Source: Cheilinus undulatus (Eukaryota; Chordata; Actinopteri; Labriformes; Labridae). From it: a stretch of 64,000 bases of DNA. The stretch is taken from the NCBI RefSeq assembly GCF_018320785.1, contig NC_054886.1:35028110-35092109 (forward strand). Reading direction: 5' to 3'. Position 1 is the stretch's first letter; the number at the start of each line of letters is the position of its first letter. Below are positions 31,362 through 41,400 of this stretch, piece by piece. A program made the position numbers and the translations under genes. Below the pieces are notes generated by a model. It worked only from the letters and a program-made list of their open reading frames with translations, was not told the origin of the DNA and did not search any database.

Positions 31362-34300
31362 TTATTTCATGGAAAGACAACATTCAGGTAATGTTGGAAA
31401 AATAGAAATACTGCTGGATAAAATGTTTTTAATGCCCGACCTGGAGCAGCTTTCTGTTTGCTGTTTGTTCTGCTTCCTCTTTCTCTTACCCTGAAAATGA
31501 AAGAATAAAATACAGTATTCCATTTGTAGAAACAAACAGTGGATGAACAGTAGAGTACGTACATAGTTGTCCCTGGCGGACCATCCAGGGTAGAGCTGCA
31601 TGTGGAGCAGTCTCTCCTTTTGGGCCAGTTCGTAGTATTTGGACTGTTCAGAGCGGGACAGAGCATGCCACTGAAAATAAAAGGACAAAAACCTCCAATC
31701 AGACAAGAGATGACATGACAGCTTCACCAAATATCCCCTAACGCGCCTTTGCTAATATTCTAATCAAATGATGCTCCTGAGTGTGAAGTCGTCATACTGG
31801 ACTTCCTTTTCAAAGAGTTTCCCATTAGGCAGTGCTTTCGCGACATGCCTGAGCATGATTGCAACCCCGTCGCTCCGTGTCTTAGCAAACTTGTGTATAT
31901 ACACTGTCTGATACAGTAGGTGGCGGTACATTCAAAGTTTGTCTGCAAATCTGCCACAAAAAGACAAAGAAACACAAACTACAGCAAACATTCTTGCCTG
32001 TGACCACATTTCAAGTGTAGCATACTCTGGCATAGTGCCGCAGTACAATACGCCTCTTTACACTCTGATGTAATGAACCAGACTTGGTCCAAGCTTCCAA
32101 AACGTTGGTATCTGACAACGATTTCCCAAACCACCCTGATGGCATCACTGTGACATCATCACGGCTCTCACCCTGCGTCCCAGGATGCGGTTGATGGCGG
32201 CGCTCTCCCTCTCTCGCCCCTCCTGCAGGACTTTGTGTCTCATCTCCTTCATGTAGAGCATGAAGGCGTTCAGGGGCTTCTTTACCAGCTGCGTGCTGCT
32301 AAAAGAGGGCAAGACATAGTATCTATGATCCATAACACTCATACAGATTTTATCTTATAACACCTAACGACTCTTCTGCAGATGCTACTTTATTATACTT
32401 AACAACTGTTATGTAGATGATACTCTATTATATATAATTAATGTTATGTAGATGATAGTCTATTATGTATAATTAATGTTATGCAGATGATACTCTATTA
32501 TACATTACAATCATTATGCAGATGATACTCTATTATACTTAATTATTATGTAGATGATACTCTATTATACATTACAATCATTATGCAGATGATACTCTAT
32601 TAAACTTAATTATTATGCAGATGATACTCTATTATACATTACAATCATTATGCAGATGATACTCTATTAAACTTAATCATTATGCAGATGATACTCTATT
32701 AAACTTAATCATTATACAGATGATACTCTATTAAACTTAATTATTATGCAGATGATACTCTATTATACATTACAATCATTATGCAGATGATACTCTATTA
32801 AAGTTAATTATTATGTAGATGATACTCTATTATACATTACAATCATTATGCAGATGATACTCTATTAAACTTAATCATTATGCAGATGATACTCTATTAT
32901 ACTTAATTATTATGTAGATGATACTCTATTATATATATTAATATTATGCAGATGATACTCTATTATATATAAGTAATGTTATGCAGATGATACTCCATTA
33001 TACATTACAATCATTATGCAGATGATACTCTTTTCTAGATCAGAGGTTCTCAACGTTGGGGTCAGGACCCCATTGGGGGTTGTGAGACACTGAGAGGGGG
33101 TCTCCAAATACCTTAAAAAATAAGATCAATTTTTAATTACACTGTTGCCACTTTACACCAAACTGCCTGATTTCAACCTATTTTATCACTTTTCCCCATC
33201 AATTTTAACACATTTTTGTCAGTTTTAGACCCTTCCCACCACTTTTTTCTGCCTGTTTTTGGCCACTTCTAAATCAAATCTTGCCACACTCTGCCTATTG
33301 TTGGCTCTGTTGACACATTATTGCCACTATTTTACCGCTCATGTTTGCCACTTTAACCCATTTTTGCCATTTTTGGTCATTTTAAATGCAATTTTTGGCA
33401 TTTCTAACCCTTTCTGCTACTTCTAAAATCTAATCTCACCACCTTTCCTACCATTTTTTGCTATTATTAACCTATTTTAGCTACTTTTAGTGTATTTTAA
33501 TCCTGTTTAACAAAAAGGTTAACATTTGTAAGAGGGCTACTTTCAACACAAATGAATTAAAATTTGTTACATTGATCAGAGTGGTTATTATTCAGGTTAA
33601 ATATAAAATACCACAGTTTAACTTTACAGTTGACCATGATTTTGCTGGCCTCCAGTTTGGCTGGGCCCCATAAAGTTCTCCCATTTATCCTCCTTATAGA
33701 CAGCCTTGTCTCCACATGACTATTCTTGATTGTGCATGTCTGTGTTCAGCCACCTTCAGGTCCAGTGGGGGTCTGTGGCACCTTTATTTTGGGGGTCGTG
33801 GGCTGAAAAGGTTGAGAACCACTGATCGAGATATTAATTGTTATGCAGCTGATACACTATTAAACTTAACTGTTTTATGTAGATGATGCTATATTATACT
33901 CAACAACTGTTATACAGATGATACTTCATTTTACTTAACAATCAAACAGATGATTCTCTATTATACTCAAATGTAATGCTGATGGTACTCTATCATAGCC
34001 TACTATGAGTAATGAATATGCTGATAACACTCTTTTATACCTACCAACATTTATTATACAGATAACACTTTTTCATACTATAGATAATCATGATGCCGAT
34101 GACCCTGAAAAGTAACCTGACAGCGCGTGGACTGATGGTTGGAGCCTCATCTCTGCTGGGATTCGAGGCCGAGGCTGGCTTTAGTAAAACCAATCGATGA
34201 TCTAGAAATGCATTCCTTAACATTTGGAAAGCTCTGCTGACCTGGGAACTTCACTGACTCACTTGTTCATGTTGTTTCCACGATAATGGGGTTGTGCTCT

Positions 34301-36399
34301 GTAGTGGGCGTCGGCCTGTTGGGCAGCAGGCTCACTGATTGGTTGGCTGTAGGGGGAGGAAGGTGGGAAGTGCCTGTCGTTGTAGAGGAGCAGAGGGACC
34401 AGAGGATGCATGGAGGACTGTAAGGACAGGGAGAGATTCAGACATTTTAGTAGCAACCCAAATTCAGACGGCTTTCACTTTCAACAGCTGTTACGTTGTT
34501 TCTGTTCTATTGAGAATGAAATATGGGTTTATGAGATTAGATCATCATTAACTTCTGTTTTTATTTACATTGACACAGCGTCCCAAGTTTTTCTGAATGG
34601 GGGTCGTATTACACACATATTTTATAAAGCAGATTTATCTGGAATTCTGTCTTACTTTCACATTATGTCACACAGAGCGTGCAAGAAAGGCTTCCAACTA
34701 ATTTTGATGCTCTGACCACAGAACAGTTTTCCCGTTAGTCTCAGTCCATTAAAAATGAGCTTTGGTCAGAGAAGATGGCGGCGTTTACTTCTAGTGTTTA
34801 ATGATATTTTTATTCATTTAAGTGTAAATGATGAAGACGAGGATGCTATGAGGAAGCAGCAGCAGTTATGGCCCTTTAAACTCTCTGATGATGATAACAA
34901 ACAGCGACAGCAGCGTGTAGCTTTCCTCTGTCTCTGCTCTCAGCTGTGTCTCTCTGACCGTGCTGGACGGATCACAGGCTGACAGAGTCCAGAATTACTC
35001 TACAATATGGTCTCTGTTACTCTGTCAGAGCCTGGAGGAGCAGACCCGGCCCTCTCTGGGTCACAGCTAACACTGATGGAGTCTGAAGGCCAACATGTTG
35101 GCTTCAAGGGAGACGTCACCTCGCTCACACTCACAGCAGCAGCAGTCTGAGTGTTAGAGGGGTTGTTCTGCCCCCTGCTGGTCAAACACTGCTGAGGAGG
35201 GCCCCAGTCGATCAGATGGAGTCTCCCTGAGCAGAAAAAACATCAGAAAAATCACTAATACGGCACTTTTTTAAAATGTCTATGTTTAATGATTCATACT
35301 GTCTCATCGCTCACCAAAAGTTGAACCTGAAGCGTTCATGTTCAGTCCACTCCTCAGGCCCATCTCCTAAAAACAGAACAACCAGAATAACACAGTTTGG
35401 ACGTTATTGTCAGACCAGATCCATAAATACAATAATACCATAGATAACGAGTTATTTATCCTGCATTTTAAAAAGGTTTTTACACTAAAATGGCCTTAAA
35501 ACAACAAAAAACAGCTTTTAAAAGAACTGGAGTCAAAGACAATCATACCATAATGACATTTTATACAAAAATCACCTTAAAAATTTTAACTAATGCTATT
35601 CTTTATATTAACTCAAAGATAAAGACATTTTACTGTTGATAAATGTACAGGGATTATTTATAGGTGTGGTAAATCTGTTTAAATGTGATTATGGAGGTCA
35701 TAGTTTTATTGATATTTATGATAAACACCAGTGTTAATTCTGGGAGCTTTTTCATACCCAGTTTAGTCTTCAGATGAACTGTTTTTTAGTTTTAGTCTCA
35801 TTTTAATTATTCAAAATTATCTATGTTTAATTACACTTTAAGTCAAAGAAAAGCCCCCACATTTTTATAATTTTTTGTAATAATTTAAAGTGACAAAATG
35901 GGTACAAATAGTGGCAAAAAATGGGCATAAAGTGGTAAAATGGGCAATTGGGGCAAAAATGGGTAAATGCTGTAAAAATGGGGAAATGGTGCATTTTTTG
36001 TAATAATTTAATCAGCCAAACAGTAAAATTAATACAAATGTAAAACACTTATATTTATTCACCATCAATACTTTAACTGGTATAAAATACAGTTAGGGCT
36101 CGTATCCAAAAATATTTAATAATAATAAAAATCTGAGTTTTTATCATCAAATATCTAGTTTTAGCCGTGTCGTCTCCTTCATGGAAAAACATGTCATTGA
36201 AACTAACCCAGATAAACGCGCCTGTAAATAAATCACAGAAGGCCAATTCAAACCTTTTTTACAGATCACACGTCAATAAGAAAATTTAAATGAGAAAAAA
36301 GATGAATGTTTTCTTTGTTTTTTTACACGAATCTAATGTTTAAAGAAATAACGATGACAAAAACTCACCCCTCTGTTGCTCATCTGCTCCATCTGTCAT
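31362..36399 (-). CDS. Short divergent TCF/LEF-family HMG-box transcription factor, 7 exons
   Basis: Exons in transcript order: 36399-36369, 35366-35315, 35226-35190, 34417-34263, 32298-32172, 31670-31563, 31490-31362. They join in frame to 639 nt, 212 aa (human LEF1 399, recalled). Residues 97-170 are a TCF/LEF HMG box: [48 protein letters not shown], then the basic tail [10 protein letters not shown] (171-180). Residues 43-60 ([19 protein letters not shown]) match the LEF1 HPLTPLITYSDEHFSPG segment, which anchors the family. Helix 1-2 of the box is divergent ([11 protein letters not shown]). The acidic N-terminus (1-40) does not resemble the beta-catenin-binding domain, and the proline-rich middle between residues 91 and 95 is missing. 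The donor at 35189 (GTGTTT) is weak; without splicing there, a stop follows 11 codons later. LEF1 lies near SGMS2 in human, so this may be a fast-evolving lef1 duplicate. Confidence 0.82.
32345..33032. repeat. 32-35-bp minisatellite in an intron of the TCF/LEF-like gene, left part
   Basis: About twenty units carrying ATGCAGATGATACTCTATTA, each followed by AACTTAATCATT or TACATTACAATCATT. The two unit types alternate in blocks. The array is broken at 33041 by a hAT element. Confidence 0.9.
33041..33824. mobile_element. Non-autonomous hAT element inserted in the minisatellite
   Basis: The left end CAGAGGTTCTCAACGTTGGG and inverted right end CAGTGGTTCTCAACCTTTTC form hAT-type termini. The flanking 8-mers TTCTAGAT (33033-33040) and ATCGAGAT (33825-33832) agree at 6 of 8 positions, a worn target duplication. 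The 784-bp interior has no transposase and contains a run of TTGCCACTTT-like units. The minisatellite resumes on the far side. Confidence 0.82.
33833..34100. repeat. 32-35-bp minisatellite, right part
   Basis: Degenerate continuation of the array (TTATGCAGCTGATACACTAT, TTATACAGATGATACTTCAT and others) beyond the hAT insertion. It decays towards 34100. Confidence 0.75.
35880..36000. repeat. Short GTGGCAAAAATGGGCA array
   Basis: About six degenerate units of AGTGGCAAAAAATGGGCATA, the reverse complement of the units inside the hAT elements at 14.2 and 33.2 kb. It lies in intron 1 of the TCF/LEF-like gene. Confidence 0.7.
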
Positions 36400-36544
36400 T
36401 GATTTTGTAAATAAATACAAAAAATAATATTATATTAATTATCAAACAGTTCCCATTAAAAATGATGTAGTATAATGAGATGTGAAATGAGACAGAGCTG
36501 ACGGTCAGACTGCAGACTGGTGGGGCTGACTCCTGTTTGACGTT

Positions 36545-36564
36545 TATACCCCCCCCCCCCCCCC
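36545..36564. repeat. Poly-C run
   Basis: A run of about 18 C in the proximal upstream region of the TCF/LEF-like gene, roughly 150 bp before its inferred ATG. It may affect sequencing accuracy here. Confidence 0.8.
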
Positions 36565-36814
36565 ATCTCTGCTCACATACTGTCAGTCTGTTGTTCCCTC
36601 CAGGTCTTCCTCCTCTGTTACTGAAGCTCCTGATTTACTCTCACTTTCCACCTTTTTATGTTCACAAAACTAAACTGGTCTTAAAATCCTACTGCAGTTT
36701 ATTATTAGATTTTTAGTATTTTCATAAATGTGAAGTATTGAGTAAAGTATAGGAGTGCCTTAGATTCATGTGTGCAGTATGACTGTATTTGCTTCTAGCA
36801 TATGGAATATATGG

Positions 36815-37735
36815 CATATGAGTAAATGGGCAAAACGTGGCAAAATGGGTAAAAATAGTGGCAAAATGAGCAAATAGTGACAAAATGGGTACAAATAGTG
36901 GCAGAATGGGTGCAAACGTAGCAAAATGGGTAAAAATAGTGACAAAAATGGGCAAATAGTGGCAAAATGGGTATGACAAGTGCAAAAATAGACAAAAAGT
37001 GGCAAAATGGGGACAAATAGTGACAAAAATGGGCATAAAGTGGCCAAATGGGTACAAATAATGACAAACATGGGCAAATAGTGAATAAACAGGTACAAAT
37101 AGTGACAAACATGGGCAAAAAGTGGCAAAATGGACAAAACATGGCAAAATGGGTACAAATAGTTGCAAAAATGGGCAAAAGGTGGCAAAATGGGTACAAC
37201 TAGTGACAAAATGGGTATAAATGGTTGCGAAAATGGACAAAAATTGGCATAAAGTGGCAAAATGGGATCAAATACTGGCAAAAATGGGCAAATAGTGAAT
37301 AAATGGGTGTGAATAGTCACAAAAATGGACAAAAAGTGGCAAAATGGGTACAAATAGTGGCAAAAATGGACAAAATGTGGCAAAATGGGTACAAATAATG
37401 ACAAACATGGGCATAAAGTGGCAAAATGGGAACAAATAGTGACAAAAATTGGCAAAAAGTTACAACAATGGGTATTAAAAAAGTGCAAAAAAGTGGCATA
37501 AAGTGGCGAAATGGGTACAAATACTGGCAAAAATGGGCAAAAGTGGAAAAATGGATAGAAAAAGTGGCAAAAATGGACAAAACGTGGCAAAATGGGTACA
37601 AATAGTTGCGAAAATGGGCAAAAAGTGACATAATGGGTACAACTGGTAAGGGGTCATTGGTAAACAATTGCAAATTTGTGAAAAAGTGGCCCATAAAGGT
37701 TCAAAAATCAACAAAAAAGTGGTGAAAATGGTTCA
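36815..37735. repeat. Degenerate GTGGCAAAATGGG satellite-like array
   Basis: Roughly forty units, each about 18-26 bp, of the form AGTGGCAAAATGGGTACAAA or AGTGACAAAAATGGGCAAA, in a 0.9-kb block. Several minus-strand frames remain open (Phe/Cys/His/Pro-rich, for example CHFLPIFVTI), but these simply translate the repeat. No terminal inverted repeats are visible at the flanks. Confidence 0.88.
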
Positions 37736-38380
37736 AACATTTAGTATTTTATGTGGACTGTTGCTGAAGCTGCCGTTCTGTTGCTGTATCTCACCCCTCT
37801 GTTGCTCGTCCTTTATATTTTTTTCAGCTTACTGTTGTAACACATGCTGTTTGTCATAGATGTATCACCCATTACATCTTCTTTGAATTCACTTAAACGC
37901 CGGTAATTTGATCTTCTTGATGAGAGAATATCCAGAAGCGTATTTAGCCAAAACTCAGACAGAAATATTTTCCCTCTCTCTTTGATTCAACCATTTGTGA
38001 CAGCTGTGTGAGAGCATCCACAGGCTTTCTCCCCTCTGACACCAAATACCCGAGGAGAAGCAGATAAAGAGAAAAGGAAGAGACAAAGAAGACGAGGTGA
38101 AAGGTCAGAGTTCAAACAGGACAGGAGTAAGGATACTGGGACATTTTTAGAGGCGCTGTCTGTACTCACACGCTGCTGTTAAATGTTTTAAACATTAGTC
38201 ATTAATCATATGTGCGTTATAAACCTGACAATGCTAGAAACTAAGAATGCTTTTGTAAACGGAAGTAAAGTATATTTTCACATTAATATTTAGAGTTTTT
38301 CGTTGATCCTTTCCATGTGTGTCATGTCAGAATTACTAATAAATGACGGTAAATCCATAAATCACAGTGTCAGACCACCA
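37736..38380. other. Intergenic DNA upstream of the first FiNZ zinc-finger gene
   Basis: No gene or recognisable repeat is visible. The promoter-proximal part follows from about 38380. Confidence 0.35.
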
Positions 38381-38470
38381 CATGTCCAAAACCAGATCGT
38401 AGCGGAACCTTCGGTCCGGATGATTTCCACACGGACAACAATAACGGGGTCTGTGCGGCGCAGTGAAAAG
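38381..38470 (+). promoter_or_regulatory. Promoter-proximal/5'UTR block shared by the two FiNZ-ZNF genes
   Basis: The 75-90 bp before the ATG contain GTAGCGGAACCTTCGGTCCG and GATGATTTCCACACGGACA. A matching block (GTAGCGGAACCCTTGCTGCG, GATGTTTTCCACTCGGACA) precedes the ATG at 53551. Conservation outside the coding exon shows that the duplication included upstream DNA. The start site is not known. Confidence 0.6.
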
Positions 38471-41400
38471 ATGGAAGGCGTTAACGTGATGTTTGGTTCT
38501 CCGGTAAACTTCATGGACTACCAGCTTTCCAAGGCAGAGATCCTGAGGGGAATCGTTACCGAGAAGCTGACCACGGCAGCGCGGGAGATCTTCGCGGTGG
38601 TCGAGAGAACCGTAGCCGGATATGAGGAGGAGGCTGCGGGTCTGAGGCAGGAGATCGACCGTCAGAGGATCCAGCTGGAGGCTATTCTTCAGCCCAGAGT
38701 CTCTCTCAGCAGGATAGGTGAACTAAAAACCTGATGGTCCGACTTAATCCAGATCTAAACTAGAGGACAGGGACTCAGGAAGCGGATCTGTGCTGCTGAA
38801 GCCTCCTCAGATGGATTTCTTTATTTAGATGATCAATAAACGGTTTATTTAACGGAGATAGCAGCGGTAAACACGTGCTCAGTGTTTTCTCTTTTTATTA
38901 CAGGCTGCTTTTCTTTAGACATTTAACCATTAAAAACGAGCCAAACTAATGCAGTTAACATTCATCAATAAGTTCACACGGTGACCAGAGCCACAAAATA
39001 GTAAGACACATTTTTAAAAAATCTCAATTCTGAAATCAAAGTAATAATTCGGACACTTTCCCTTCAAAATTCTGACTTAAATCCAACAATTGTTAATCAA
39101 ACGTGCTGACTTTAAACTCAGAATTCCTGAGTTAATCCTAAAATTTGGTCTTCAGTCCCAGAAGTATGAAATCAATCTCAAATGTATGAGTAAAACGCTT
39201 CAATCTCAGACTTCCAGAGTTAATCTCAAAATTTTTACTGTAATTCCATTTTTCTAAAGTTGATTGAAGAATTTTGACTTCGTTTTCAGAATTCTTGAAC
39301 TACAACTCTTTTCTATTGTCTTGAAATTCCAAAATTAATCCCAAAATTTTGACGTTATGCCCTGAATCCTTGAACAGAGTTTTCCAATTTAACCTATATA
39401 ATTCCAAAGTAAATTCCAGAATTGGAATTTTATTCTCAGAACTCTTGAACAAGTATCGACAGGGATCACAGAATTCTCACTTTTTTCTCAAAATTTTGAC
39501 TTTAAGATAAGAATTTTACTCAAAACTTATGACTCTGGAAAGCTGATTCTAATCCAAGAATTTAATCTCAGAATTCATGAACATAAATTCTGACTGTAAT
39601 TTCATAATTTCAACATTGTTTTCTCAGAACTGTGGCTTTAATCCCAGAATTCTGAGTTGAATCTCAAAATTCCAACGCTTATCCCAGAACTATGACTTAA
39701 ATCCAAGAAATCCAAAGCCAATCCCAGATTTCTGACTTTGATTCCAGAATTCTTGAACTAAAGTTCTGATTTTAATTTCAGAATGCCAACGTTAATTTTA
39801 GAATTCTGAATTTAATCTAGAATTCCAAAGTTAAACCCAGAATTCTGACTTTTTTCCTAGAATGTTGACTTTAGTCCTAAAATTCTGGCTTTAACCCAAG
39901 AATTCCAAGACTAATTCTGGATTTCTGACTTTGAATCCAGAATTCTCAACAGAAGTTCTAATTTTAATCTCAGAATGCCAACTTTAATTTAAAAGTTTAA
40001 ACTGAAAAAATCTTGGACAGATATTCTGATTTTAATCTCAGAATTCCAAAGTTAAACCCAGATTTTGGACTTTAATCTCAGAATGCGAACTGTAATCTTA
40101 GAATTATAACTTTAATCCAAGAATTCCAAAGCTAATCCATGAATTCTGACTAATTATTTTGACTCTAATCACAGAATTTATGTTTTTCCTCAGAATTCTG
40201 TCTTTACCTGATCCTGTCAAAAAACTGGACTGTTTTTTAGCTAATGTTCCTTTTAGACGTGTGCTGGAGTTTTTGTCGGCAGTGTTCAAAGGATTCTGTG
40301 AATCAATAAAATGACAAACATTGTCTTTATGGGGTAAAGGTAAAAACATCTCAAAAATGGGCGAGCATAATAAGGAGTAGTTGAACTAATGAGAAGACAG
40401 AGAACAGCTGGAATCTGATGAACTCCTTTATTCCTGATCCAGATGACCGGGAATATGAAGAGGAGGTGGACTGGGAAGGGGACCTATCAGAGGACGAGGA
40501 GACTCGTATGTTTTATAGATTTACTTCAGGATCATTTATCATTCCTCACACACTAGTACCCTCGGTATTTTAAGTTTTCTAACACTGGGCTCTTTCTTCC
40601 TCAGAGGGGGAAAACTCCCGGAGCATCTTTGGTCCTGCTGAGTTTGCTGCTGGGTCGTTGGGACCTTTATATCACGATGGAACGAGGGACCCGGATTATA
40701 AGACAGCAAATACGAAGTTAGAGTGAAGATGGGGAGTCAGAATCAAAGATCTGATTAAAAGTTAGAGATTTTCTTTGAATTGATTTTGTTTTTTCCTGCA
40801 GACCTCCACCGTTGAAGAGGAGGAACAGGAAGAGAGCTTCTCTAAACATCCGAGTCTGTCTGTTGCAGGACTCCAAGATCAACATACTGAAAAGAGGCGG
40901 TAAGAGAGCGACAGCTCGACTCTGTGACCTTCAGCAATGCAGCCATGCAGACTCTTCCAGAAAGCATTTATGTAAAGAGTTTGTGGTGACTTTATTGACA
41001 TAACTGTTTTATTTTAGCTCTAAAGTCCCAGTTAAAGGAGGTGAAGTGTCCTCCAGGCCTGCAGGAGGCAGACTTCCTGAACCTGCTGAGGTCCTCCTTC
41101 CCTCAGTTAACAGGAGAGTTTGAAACCTTCACTATGGACTCCACCAGGAGACTGACACAGCTGAACCTGCAGACACTAACACCAGAGGTGATCGAAAGGT
41201 CCATCAAATCCACGGGGAAAGGCAGATCTGCTCTCTACATCCGAGTCAAGGTAAAACATCCTCTTATTCCAGGTGAGAGCAGCTTTTGTGATGCTATAGT
41301 TGTGGTAGGGCTCCACTCGGCAGGACTTTACTTGGTTTTTGCACCACTGCAATGTAGACTGCCTTCTCAACAGAGCTGTCATAGCATGGCTGCACAAAAC

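Noticed and set aside
36722-37694. Several long minus-strand open frames rich in Phe, His, Pro and Cys
   Set aside because: They translate the GTGGCAAAATGGG array in all three frames. Overlap of several such frames shows a repeat effect, not coding.
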